DNA of 44,178 nt from Pyrinomonadaceae bacterium (lineage in GTDB: Bacteria > Acidobacteriota > Blastocatellia > Pyrinomonadales > Pyrinomonadaceae). A program made the position numbers and the translations under genes. The notes under the pieces were generated by a model, which did not search any database, was not told the DNA's origin, and saw nothing but the letters and a program-made list of their open reading frames with translations. Below, piece by piece: positions 1 through 8,251 of this stretch (position 1 is the stretch's first letter; each line of letters opens with the position of its first letter). The stretch lies in contig JAVEDE010000075.1 in assembly GCA_030841105.1 (NCBI GenBank), forward strand, positions 1 to 44,178. Direction: 5' to 3'.

Positions 1-119
1 GCGTAGTGCATCGGGACGACGTAAGGGTGGTCGTCGCGCGAGCAGCCCAGATGGCCGTAGCCGCCGCGCAACAGGAGCGCGAGCATCTCGCCCCGCAACA
101 TCTCTTTAACTTCCAACAT
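1..119 (-). CDS. PNPOx-like flavin-binding protein, N-terminal part (cut by window edge)
   Basis: The first 39 codons of a minus-strand gene are visible; the rest lies left of the window. The peptide begins MLEVKEMLRGEM and contains GYGHLGCSRDDHPYVVPMHY, the characteristic start of small split-barrel proteins of the pyridoxamine 5'-phosphate oxidase family, which bind FMN or another flavin. The ATG at 117-119 is preceded by a very good Shine-Dalgarno sequence (GGAGGAG, ending 5 bases upstream). Such proteins are common in hypoxia or stress regulons beside universal stress proteins, which fits the neighbours. The substrate cannot be told from this fragment. Confidence 0.75.
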   Translation of the reverse strand, partial: MLEVKEMLRGEMLALLLRGGYGHLGCSRDDHPYVVPMHY

Positions 120-160
120 CTCTACTCCTCCAACGTTCTTGAATCGGGCACGGGCATCAA

Positions 161-1306
161 CTAACGAAACATGCGGCGACCCGACGACGCGTGTTGCACT
201 TGGAAGTATCTTTCCCGCACGCGCTTCACCCAGCCCCAGAAACGCCCCTGCCTGACGCTTGTTTCGTCGCCCCAGAGATGCTTGTGGAAGTAGAGCGAGT
301 CTTTGCCGCCCTCGTCAACGACGAGCATCATCTCGTGCTCATACACGGCGTCGGCCGCGCGCCCTTCCAGTTCGGCGGCGAGATTACCGGCGGCGACCTC
401 TGCCTGCCTGACGGCCATGTGTCCCATCTTCGCCCCGGCGAAGTAAACCGCGTCGCCGACGGCGTACATCCGCTCGACGTCGCACACGCGCATCGTTTGA
501 TCCACGCGGACGTAGCCTTTTTTGTTCGTCAGGCCGGTGTCCGCCAGCGCGCTCGTGCCCTCGAACGGTGGAACGAGCATCAACAGATCGTATTCGAGTT
601 TCAGCCCGTCGTCAGACAACAGGTGTTCGGCGGTGATCTTTCTGATGGGAAAATCCTGCAAGAATTTGATGCCGTGCGCCTCAAGCGCGGGGCGCACGGC
701 GCGTGCGAGATCTGTCGAGCCGGGTTGAGCGTCGGCCGGATGCTCCGGCGCGATCACGGTGATCTGCGCCTGCTCCCCACGCTCTTCGAGCAGGCGCGAC
801 AAGGCGAAGGCCGTTTCGTAGACGGGCACGTCGAGGCGCGCGCCGGGGCAAGAACCGATGTAGGCGTGTCCGCCGTGAAAATTGTGCAGAGCCTCTTTAA
901 AACGGAGCGTCGCCGCCACTCCCAGCAGATGATGTGCGTGCTCGAAGAAACCCGGAACATCCTCTGTCGCCAGACGCCGACCGAGTGCGTAAATCAGATA
1001 GTCGTATTCGATCTCGCCCGACACGTCGCTTCCGGCGAGCGTTACCTTACGCGCCGAAGGGTCAACGCGCACGACCTCCGCCTGTATGAAACGCACGCGA
1101 CGGTCGAGCATCGCCTCGCGCACATCATAAGAGATGTCTTCCACCTCGCACTTGCCGAAAGCGAGACGGACGAGCGCCGGATAAAAGACGAAGCGGTTGC
1201 TTCGCGAGACGAGCGTGATCTGATGCTCCGGCGCGAGCGTCCGCGCTAAGCGTTCAGCCGCCACCACGCCGCCGAAACCTCCACCGAGAATGAGTACGTT
1301 TGCCAT
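161..1306 (-). CDS. FAD/NAD(P)-dependent oxidoreductase, NDH-2 / sulfide:quinone reductase family
   Basis: A 381-residue flavoprotein. The N terminus is a classic Rossmann FAD site (MANVLILGGGFGGVVAAERL), and a second FAD contact (YAVGDAVYF) lies about 100 residues before the end. The length and two-dinucleotide-domain layout match single-subunit NADH dehydrogenases (NDH-2) and sulfide:quinone oxidoreductases, both membrane-surface enzymes that feed electrons to quinone. Cysteines are sparse: GSCPGA in mid-protein and one near the C terminus. The three-cysteine set of true SQR is not evident, so NDH-2-like is preferred. It lies 50 bases after the usp gene on the same strand, separated by a hairpin repeat, and 41 bases before the PNPOx-like gene, so the three may form one transcript. 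A plausible role is quinone reduction under low oxygen. Confidence 0.75.
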   Translation of the reverse strand: MANVLILGGGFGGVVAAERLARTLAPEHQITLVSRSNRFVFYPALVRLAFGKCEVEDISYDVREAMLDRRVRFIQAEVVRVDPSARKVTLAGSDVSGEIEYDYLIYALGRRLATEDVPGFFEHAHHLLGVAATLRFKEALHNFHGGHAYIGSCPGARLDVPVYETAFALSRLLEERGEQAQITVIAPEHPADAQPGSTDLARAVRPALEAHGIKFLQDFPIRKITAEHLLSDDGLKLEYDLLMLVPPFEGTSALADTGLTNKKGYVRVDQTMRVCDVERMYAVGDAVYFAGAKMGHMAVRQAEVAAGNLAAELEGRAADAVYEHEMMLVVDEGGKDSLYFHKHLWGDETSVRQGRFWGWVKRVRERYFQVQHASSGRRMFR

Positions 1307-1315
1307 AACAATTAT

Positions 1316-1378
1316 GAAGAGGTCGGAGATCAGTTAAAACTGATCTCTACTAACCTCTAACCTCTAATCTCTGACTCT
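1316..1378. repeat. intercistronic hairpin with AACCTCT heptamers
   Basis: A perfect 10-bp stem (1326-1335 with 1338-1347, GAGATCAGTT and its complement, 2-nt loop) is followed by near-tandem heptamers AACCTCT/AACCTCT/AATCTCT. The outer left part (GAAGAGGT) can pair with them. The element extends into the last codons of the universal stress protein gene. It belongs to the same word family as the element at 33457-33540. Confidence 0.7.
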
Positions 1379-1827
1379 GTTTTTCTACAGCGCACGATCT
1401 CGACGGAACATTTCGCGTGCGCGGCGACGGCCTGCGAGACAGAGCCGAGCAGCATGCGCTCCCACGAACGGTAGCCGTGCGAGCCGACGACGATGAGGTC
1501 TGCGCCCCACGTTTCGGCCTCCTCGACAATCGTGCGTCTGGCCGAACCGTTAAGCACCTGCGTCGAGACGAGCGGGTCGCCGTTGCGACCGCCCCCCAAT
1601 TTCGTGGCGGCCGACTTAACCGCGTCCTTGGCTTGACGGCGACATATCCTTTCCGTCTCTGCAAAATATCCGCTCGCCATCAGTTGCGGGTCGGCCACGA
1701 GCGGCGCGGGCGTCTCAACGATGGAGACGACTCGCACCTGCGTGTCCACAGGCCACGGCCTGCGCGCGACCTCTTCAATTGCCGTCTCGCTGCACGGCGA
1801 GCCGTCCACAGCCAGTAGGATTTTCAT
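1357..1827 (-). CDS. universal stress protein, UspA family
   Basis: 156 residues, a usual single-domain Usp size. The N-terminal strand MKILLAVDGSP and the C-terminal ATP-binding motif G-x2-G-x9-G-S (VGSHGYRSWERMLLGS) are both intact, so this is an ATP-binding Usp rather than the UspA subtype that lacks the motif. A GTG nine bases further upstream overlaps the ribosome binding site (GGAGG at 1836-1840), so the ATG at 1825-1827, eight bases from it, is the likely start. The last codons (TESEIRG, stop) lie inside the heptamer repeat that follows, suggesting that insertion of the repeat replaced the original C terminus. It is a cytoplasmic protein, typically induced by hypoxia, starvation or respiratory inhibition. 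Confidence 0.9.
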   Translation of the reverse strand: MKILLAVDGSPCSETAIEEVARRPWPVDTQVRVVSIVETPAPLVADPQLMASGYFAETERICRRQAKDAVKSAATKLGGGRNGDPLVSTQVLNGSARRTIVEEAETWGADLIVVGSHGYRSWERMLLGSVSQAVAAHAKCSVEIVRCRKTESEIRG

Positions 1828-1840
1828 CACCCACACCTCC

Positions 1841-2098
1841 GTCGTCGAAAAATAACTTTCGGAATACTTGAAGCGGAGCCGGAAAATTTGAGTAGCACGC
1901 GCCCGACGGCGTTAACACCTGTTCGATGTCTATTCGGTCGCCGGGCGCGTTTCCGGCTTCGCTCGCACGTAGTAAATGCACGAGCCGTGCCAACGTCAAT
2001 TCCGTTATTTTGTGCTGGTTGACGCGCACTGACGGCGCGCTCATTGGGTGGTTTTACGCGGTCGGGCGGACAATTCCCCAGCGGCGGGTTTAAATAAA
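1841..2098. other. stretch without a convincing gene upstream of usp
   Basis: About 260 bases between the usp ribosome binding site and the next repeat. An open minus-strand frame from an ATG at 2042-2044 runs into usp in another frame. Its first 55 residues have ordinary composition, but there is no ribosome binding site and no recognisable family, so it is not called. Several AT-rich cores flanked by G/C runs occur (for example GGAAAATTTGAG and ACAATTCCCCAGCGGCGGG). These may be regulatory and resemble motifs upstream of the nitrate genes. Confidence 0.3.
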
Positions 2099-2237
2099 GT
2101 GACAAGTGACAAGTGACAAGTGACAAGTTGAAGACAAGTAAATCGTGAATCGTGAACAGAGAAAACCCTGTCTTTTTCTATTCACGATTCACGATTCACT
2201 GTTTTATCTCGTCACTCGTCACTCATCACTTGTCACT
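2099..2237. repeat. composite hairpin of GTGACAA and AATCGTG heptamers
   Basis: The left half has about four GTGACAA units, then AATCGTGAATCGTGAA (2141-2156). The right half has the exact complement TTCACGATTCACGATT (2181-2196), then TCACTCG/TCACTTG units complementary to the first block. The outer arm overlaps the last codons of the response-regulator remnant. The same words form elements at 11227, 24310, 26416 and 31514. Confidence 0.85.
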
Positions 2238-2421
2238 CCGTAAAAGCGCGGCGAGCGATTTCAGAAGTTTCTCCGCCGTGAAGGGCTTGGGCAGGAAGGT
2301 GTGGACGCCGACGCGCCGCCTCGGCAGCCTTGTCGCTCGCACCCTGATTCCAGTAGAGGATATTGTCATAGTTCATGTCGTGCACGACGATGGCGTTGCG
2401 CGTCGGTCGCCGGAGGTGCAT
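2226..2421 (-). pseudogene. C-terminal remnant of a response-regulator receiver domain, frameshifted
   Basis: The last 26 codons before the TGA read HTFLPKPFTAEKLLKSLAAL and then LRSDK. This is the standard end of a CheY-like receiver: the conserved Lys-Pro of beta-5, then alpha-5. The preceding portion (NAIVVHDMNYDNILYWNQGA, then SDKAAEAARR) is in a different frame, and joining the two needs a single shift near 2300-2310. Nothing corresponding to the phosphoacceptor half is present, because the sequence runs directly into the nrfA terminator. The final SDK and stop are contributed by the GTGACAA repeat. I read this as a truncated, dead gene; a sequencing error could explain the shift but not the missing half. 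Confidence 0.5.
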
Positions 2422-2457
2422 AAAAAAAGGCGCATCCGGCGATTTGCCGGATGCGCC
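2422..2457 (-). terminator. Rho-independent terminator of the nrfHA operon
   Basis: On the minus strand there is a perfect 12-bp GC-rich stem (GGCGCATCCGGC with GCCGGATGCGCC, 5-nt loop) followed at once by seven T residues. It lies 26 bases after the nrfA stop codon. It is the cleanest intrinsic terminator in the window and differs in design from the heptamer hairpins, which mostly lack a T tract. Confidence 0.9.
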
Positions 2458-2482
2458 GCTGCGGCGTGCGAACGCCGAAGAA

Positions 2483-3958
<1,476 letters not shown>

Positions 3959-3999
3959 AGCGTTTCAACTCTTGTTCTGATGATTTCAAATTCGCTCGA

Positions 4000-4500
4000 C
4001 TAGCGCAGATGCCCGACCGTGCTGTGGCAGCGCACGCACGACAGCTCGTGCGAGTCGCTACCACTACTACTGCCGCCGTGTACGCCCTCGATGGCCTCGA
4101 CGATCTCCGAGTGACATTTGCGGCACGCCTGTTCCGTGATGTTGCGATTGCGACGCGTGATCTGGATCGGATCGGGGTAGCCGCCCAAGGTGAAGTAGAA
4201 CGAGTGCCAGAAGCCGTTCGACGCTTTCGTCAGGTATTTGCCGACCAGACCGGGCGGCGTGTGGCAGTCGTTACAGACGGCGACGGCGCGGTGCGAAGAC
4301 TTGACCCAGCCGTCGTACTGCTCCTGCATGATGTGACAGTTGGCGCACGCCTGCGGGTTGTTGGTGAGGTAGGAATAGCCTTTGGCGTAGATGAAGGTGT
4401 AGCCGCCGATGCCGATGGCCGCGCCGAGCGCAACGCCGACGGCGATGCCCTGAAGCGTCGTCGCGCTCAGCAACTTCCGACGCCAGCCTTCGCCCCGCAT
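4000..4500 (-). CDS. nrfH: NrfH-type tetrahaem quinol dehydrogenase (NapC/NirT family)
   Basis: 166 residues: one N-terminal transmembrane helix (about 17-38) and then four CxxCH haem sites (CANCH, CNDCH, CRKCH, CVRCH), the standard NrfH layout. It takes electrons from the quinol pool and passes them to NrfA in the same membrane-bound complex. A GTG six bases upstream is possible, but the ATG at 4498-4500 has AGAGGA eight bases before it and is preferred. The region upstream (to about 4600) contains an AT-rich patch (GTGATATATTTG) suitable for a promoter on the minus strand. No clear FNR palindrome was seen. Confidence 0.92.
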   Translation of the reverse strand: MRGEGWRRKLLSATTLQGIAVGVALGAAIGIGGYTFIYAKGYSYLTNNPQACANCHIMQEQYDGWVKSSHRAVAVCNDCHTPPGLVGKYLTKASNGFWHSFYFTLGGYPDPIQITRRNRNITEQACRKCHSEIVEAIEGVHGGSSSGSDSHELSCVRCHSTVGHLR

Positions 4501-4645
4501 GGACACAGTCCTCTCGCCTCCGAGCCTTAACCTTTTTTATTCACAAGGGGATTTGTATGCGGCGGCAAATATATCACACGTCTCACAGCCTGCGAGCGTG
4601 AACGTAATCACCTGCACGGCTCGACGCGACACTCGCGGTGTCTCG

Positions 4646-6598
4646 TCATCCCGCTTGATGCGCGCTCCGCGCGATCTCCTGCGCCGCCACTTTGGGCGTG
4701 AGTCGCTCTTTAAAGAGTTGGGCGGAGGCGATGAGGAAGTCCGTCGCCGTGACGATGCCGACGAGCGCGCCGTCTTCGACGACGGGGAGACACCCGACCC
4801 GGTGCGTGCGCATCAGTGCGATGGCTTCGAGCGTCGGCGTCGTGGGTGCGACCGTGACCGGCTCGGCTTTCATGATCTGCCTGACCGCAACTCGTTCGCC
4901 GCCCTGCTGTCCGCGCGCTAACAGGCGGAGCAGCGTCCGGTGCGAGAGAAGCCCGACGAGTTGCCCCGCTTCATCTTCGACGGGCACATGGCGTATGTGT
5001 CGCCAGTCCATGAGGCTCGCGGCGAGGTCAACCAGATCGTCCGGTCGCATGGTGAACAAATCGGTTGACATGAACTGGCCGACCGTCCGGTAACTCTCAG
5101 ACCAATCTTCCGGTTCGCTCTGTTCGACGAGCGGCCAGCGATGCACGGGTTCGCCCGTCCGCTGCTGTTCGTGCATGGCGGAGGCGAGCGCGCGGTGGCG
5201 CATGTCGGGCGTCCCACTCTTCCCCATCGAGGCGAGCGAGGAGAGCGCCCACTGTGCGCCGGTCTGTCCCGTGCGGACGCGCTCTTCGAGCGTGCCGAGG
5301 TAGAGATCAATGTCCGCCGCGTCAACCTTCTGCGCTGCAAGTCCGGCGCGTGCGAGCGGTAGGAGATGTTCGAGGATGAGCGCAGACGAAGTGTGGCTGT
5401 GCCCGTCAATCCAGTTGAACTGCGCGTTCAGGCCATGGCGCGCGGCCGCCCAAAAGTTCGACTTGGCATCGTCGAACGTCATGCGCTTGTCTATCGCGCC
5501 GTACTCTTCCGGCAGCGCTGTCATCAACCCCGTGAAGAAGGCCGCGTTCGCCAACTCGTCGAGCGTGGTCGGCCCCGAAGGGATCACGCGGTTCTCAATA
5601 CGTAGATGCGCCTTACCCTCGCTGACGCCGTAGCACGGACGATTCCACCACCAGACCGTGCCGTTGTGCAGGCAGAGCGCACCGAGGCGCGGCACGCCTC
5701 CGCGCGCCAGCACATCGAGCGAATCTTCCTCCGATTCGGCAGACAGGATCGGTCGGAAACGCGCGATGTCCTCGCGGAAGAGTTCGATGACCGAGCCTTC
5801 GAGCCAACGCTCGCCGAAGCCGACGCGCGTGGGAAATCCGCGTTCCTGCTGCGCACGCGAGCGCGCATCGGCAGAATGTTGAAAGAGCGCGAGGCGCGTC
5901 TCCTGCCACAAGCGGTTGCCGAGCCAGAGCGGCGAATTGACCGCCGCCGCCAAGACCGGCGCGGTCACGGCCTGCGCCATGTTGTAGAGCGGCACAAACT
6001 CCGCGGGGCCGACCTGCAAGTGAACCTGAAAGCTCGTGTTCGACGACAGCAGCATCATGTTGTCGGACGAGACGTTGACCTCTTCGAGTCCCTTGATGTG
6101 GACGTTGATCGCGCCGCCGCGCAGGCGCATCACGGCGTCGTTCAGTTGGTAGTAGCGCGGGCAGGGCGTGATGTTGCCGAGCGTCAAGTCAGACCTTTGC
6201 AGCGTGGGCAAGATTCCGGCGAGCAGCACGTCCGCCCCCGACTCGCGCGCGCCCTCGCGCACCAACTCGATCACATCCTTCACTTCCTCTTCCATCCGCC
6301 GAAAGCAATCACCTTCAAAGAGACGCGGCGTGAGGTTGGCTTCGAGATTGAAACGCGCGATCTCTGTTGTGACGCGCGGGTCTTTGACGCGCGCAATGAC
6401 CTCCGTGGCGACGGGCGCGGGGCGGAAATGAGAGTCCACGAGGAACATCTCCTGCTCCGCGCCGATTCTCGCCACGCCGCTCTCGATCCGCCCGGTGTCG
6501 AGCATCTGCTCAAGCGCGCCGAGGTCGTTCAAGAGCGACTTCATAAAACCACGCATACCGTGGTGGTCAGTGTTCTGTTCGACTTGATGTTCGCCCAT
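4646..6598 (-). CDS. GCS2-family glutamate-cysteine-ligase-like enzyme fused to two CBS domains
   Basis: 650 residues. Roughly the first 480 form a carboxylate-amine/glutamate-cysteine ligase of the GCS2 superfamily: [12 protein letters not shown] near the N terminus supplies the ATP/metal-binding glutamates, [11 protein letters not shown] follows, and [12 protein letters not shown] and [15 protein letters not shown] lie further on. The last about 140 residues are two CBS modules, [20 protein letters not shown] onwards and [20 protein letters not shown] onwards, a pair that usually binds adenine nucleotides as an energy sensor. The C-terminal fusion suggests ligase activity gated by AMP/ATP. 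The ATG has GGAG nine bases upstream. The substrate is unknown: GCS2 members include true GshA and YbdK-type ligases, and this genome also carries bacillithiol genes. It lies upstream of nrfH on the same strand with a 145-base gap. Confidence 0.8.
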   Translation of the reverse strand: MGEHQVEQNTDHHGMRGFMKSLLNDLGALEQMLDTGRIESGVARIGAEQEMFLVDSHFRPAPVATEVIARVKDPRVTTEIARFNLEANLTPRLFEGDCFRRMEEEVKDVIELVREGARESGADVLLAGILPTLQRSDLTLGNITPCPRYYQLNDAVMRLRGGAINVHIKGLEEVNVSSDNMMLLSSNTSFQVHLQVGPAEFVPLYNMAQAVTAPVLAAAVNSPLWLGNRLWQETRLALFQHSADARSRAQQERGFPTRVGFGERWLEGSVIELFREDIARFRPILSAESEEDSLDVLARGGVPRLGALCLHNGTVWWWNRPCYGVSEGKAHLRIENRVIPSGPTTLDELANAAFFTGLMTALPEEYGAIDKRMTFDDAKSNFWAAARHGLNAQFNWIDGHSHTSSALILEHLLPLARAGLAAQKVDAADIDLYLGTLEERVRTGQTGAQWALSSLASMGKSGTPDMRHRALASAMHEQQRTGEPVHRWPLVEQSEPEDWSESYRTVGQFMSTDLFTMRPDDLVDLAASLMDWRHIRHVPVEDEAGQLVGLLSHRTLLRLLARGQQGGERVAVRQIMKAEPVTVAPTTPTLEAIALMRTHRVGCLPVVEDGALVGIVTATDFLIASAQLFKERLTPKVAAQEIARSAHQAG

Positions 6599-6784
6599 AA
6601 TTCAGCGCTCCGATGTTAGTTAAGAATTGCTTGATTGAGGGCGACCCCTCCCCGCAGGATTTCCGCTACGACCTGATCCTTAAGGGCAATTCGCATACCC
6701 GCCGCGCGCCGCGTCGCCCCCACCTTATGACACGCTCAAATGCCCGCATATCTTTGTTAACGTTGACGCGAAGTTTGCCCGGCG

Positions 6785-6832
6785 TGGAAATTTACCCAAG
6801 CGCCCGCGTTCCATAGCGGGAGATTTCCCACC
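6785..6832. promoter_or_regulatory. pair of AAATTT-core candidate operator sites upstream of the nitrate reductase operon
   Basis: GTGGAAATTTACCCA (6784-6798) and GCGGGAGATTTCCCACC (6816-6832), with starts about 31 bases apart. A pair with the same order and almost the same spacing lies upstream of narK at 12487-12535. The matching arrangement next to two nitrate genes suggests binding of a common regulator. No known motif (FNR, NarL, NsrR) fits well, so the factor is unknown. Confidence 0.35.
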
Positions 6833-6966
6833 GCTCGCACCCCGGCGCAACGCCGGAATCGGTTCTTCTACAAACTTTCCAAGCAAATTTTTCTGGCCTG
6901 TTATTTGCACTGCTCTTTGAGCGAGAGCGAGCAGTTTGTCTCTGGTCGCGCCGACAAAAATAAGGC

Positions 6967-6995
6967 TTGAAGCGGCGACGAAAAATTACTATCCT
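6967..6995 (+). promoter_or_regulatory. candidate sigma70-type promoter of the nitrate reductase operon
   Basis: TTGAAG (6967-6972), a 17-base spacer and TATCCT (6990-6995). Each hexamer matches four of six consensus positions. It lies about 80 bases before the first gene and downstream of the paired AT-core sites, so a regulator bound there would be well upstream of the RNA polymerase. This was identified by eye only. Confidence 0.35.
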
Positions 6996-7076
6996 GAAGA
7001 CACTTCTATTCAACGGCGGCGACGGCGCGAGCGTAGCAATTTTACGCGGCATCTACGCGTGCTGCCTTAACGAACC

Positions 7077-8183
7077 GTGGGACGGTCACAGGTGCACACG
7101 ATAAAGACGCGCGATAAATTCACCTCCGTCGTCTATGGCCTCGCGGCGTCGGCGGGGTTGACGCTGCTGGTCATCGTCGGCTCGCGCAACCTCGAACACT
7201 ACGACGCCGCGCTCTTCGGCTACACGGTCGCAAGCGTCGTCGCCTTCGGCGCAATCGTCTATCGCTACGCGCTCTGGCTCAGTCGCCCCGCTACGCGCAT
7301 CTACTGGCGGCGCGGCTGGCAACTCTTCCGCGACCGCCGCAGGCTCGCCGAGAACACGAAGAGCGCGGCACAGACCATCACGCACAATCTCGTCGAACAA
7401 CGCTTCATACGGCGGCGCGGCTTCACACGCTGGCTGATGCACGCGCTCATCATGTGGGGCTGCCTGCTCTCGGCGGCGGTCACCTTCCCGCTCGTCTTCG
7501 GCTGGATTCATTTCAAACTCGAAGGCGAACGCGGCTATCGCACATATCTCTTCGGCTTCCCCTTAAATGCGCTCGACGGTCGCAGCGTCGCGGCGTGGGT
7601 CGTGTTCCACGCGCTCGACTTCACCGCCGTCATGGTCATCGCGGGTTGCGCCATCGCCATCCGCCGCCGACTGCGCGACCGCGGCGCGATTGCCTTGCAA
7701 CAGTACATGCTCGATTTCGTCCCGCACCTCTTGCTCATCTCCGTCTCCGTGACGGGGCTGATGCTCACGGTTTCGAGCCTCTGGCTCGGCGGCTACATGT
7801 ACTCGTTCATCTCGCTCACGCATCAGGCGCTCGTCATCATGACTCTGTTCTACTTGCCCTTCGGCAAGCTCTTTCACGTCGTCCAACGCCCGGCCTCCGT
7901 CGGCGTCGAACTCTACCAGCGTCGCGCGCGCGAGATGCCGCAGGCCGCCTGCGCGCGTTGCGGCGTCGAGTTCGTCTCAGAGATGTGGCTCGGCGATTTG
8001 AAACAGGTCGTCGAAGAACTCGGCTTCGACTACACCATGCCCGACGGGCGACAACTGCAAGATTATTGCCCGCGCTGCAAACGCGTCATGCGCGGTCTCT
8101 CTTACGCTTCGCTGCCCGACCGCACCGCCGAAGTCTTTCGCGGCTCGCGGGCGGAAGGAAAGGAAACGATGAACGCGGAGTGA
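7077..8183 (+). CDS. NarI/DsrM-like membrane cytochrome b subunit with C-terminal zinc-finger-like domain
   Basis: 368 residues. Six hydrophobic segments cover residues about 14-275, with histidines positioned in helices 3-6 (WLMHALIMWG, FHALDFTAV, DFVPHLLLIS, LTHQALVIMT) and the ending LPFGKLFHVVQRP, typical of quinol-oxidising NarI/HdrE/DsrM-type cytochromes b. After the last helix a cytoplasmic tail of about 95 residues holds CARCG and CPRCK, two CxxC pairs likely to bind zinc. This tail is absent from standard NarI. It is the first gene of the nitrate reductase operon and probably anchors the complex and passes quinol electrons to it. Start is uncertain: GTG at 7077, or GTG at 7092 with GGGACGG six bases upstream. 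The stop codon lies inside a perfect 34-bp inverted repeat. Confidence 0.75.
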   Translation: MGRSQVHTIKTRDKFTSVVYGLAASAGLTLLVIVGSRNLEHYDAALFGYTVASVVAFGAIVYRYALWLSRPATRIYWRRGWQLFRDRRRLAENTKSAAQTITHNLVEQRFIRRRGFTRWLMHALIMWGCLLSAAVTFPLVFGWIHFKLEGERGYRTYLFGFPLNALDGRSVAAWVVFHALDFTAVMVIAGCAIAIRRRLRDRGAIALQQYMLDFVPHLLLISVSVTGLMLTVSSLWLGGYMYSFISLTHQALVIMTLFYLPFGKLFHVVQRPASVGVELYQRRAREMPQAACARCGVEFVSEMWLGDLKQVVEELGFDYTMPDGRQLQDYCPRCKRVMRGLSYASLPDRTAEVFRGSRAEGKETMNAE

Positions 8184-8242
8184 TGAACGATGAACTGAAA
8201 GACAACTGCTTTCAGTTCATCGTTCATCACTCCGCGTTCATC
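8168..8242. repeat. perfect 34-bp inverted repeat between operon genes 1 and 2
   Basis: 8168-8201 and 8209-8242 are exact reverse complements with a 7-base loop. The arms are made of GATGAAC-type words. The stop codon of the cytochrome b gene is in the left arm, and the start codon of the molybdenum subunit follows the right arm by nine bases. The catalytic gene has no recognisable Shine-Dalgarno sequence of its own. Confidence 0.95.
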
Positions 8243-8251
8243 ATTTAACTC

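Larger units (their letters stand above)
6599..7076. other. divergent regulatory region between the GCS-CBS and nitrate reductase operons
   Basis: 478 bases with no gene. It holds the ribosome binding site of the minus-strand fusion gene, two AT-core palindrome-like sites (6785-6832) and a sigma70-like promoter for the nitrate reductase operon (6967-6995), listed separately. Between 6830 and 6870 there is a short GC hairpin (CCGGCGCAACGCCGG). No RNA gene was recognised. Confidence 0.6.

Noticed and set aside
1841..2044. Small minus-strand gene upstream of usp
   Set aside because: Frame has ordinary composition but lacks a ribosome binding site, runs out of frame into usp and matches no family I know.
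4510..4600. FNR site upstream of nrfH
   Set aside because: AT-rich sequence is present but the TTGAT-N4-ATCAA palindrome is not.
5606..6619. Long plus-strand open frame opposite the GCS-CBS gene
   Set aside because: Arg/His/Asp-rich shadow of a well-supported gene; same reasoning applies to the long antisense frames opposite the RND/TolC genes (41206-42333, 42961-43818) and the secreted helical protein (36633-38720).
7454..8248. Plus-strand frame overlapping the cytochrome b gene
   Set aside because: Arg-rich out-of-frame reading of the transmembrane gene; the true frame has six helices and haem histidines.
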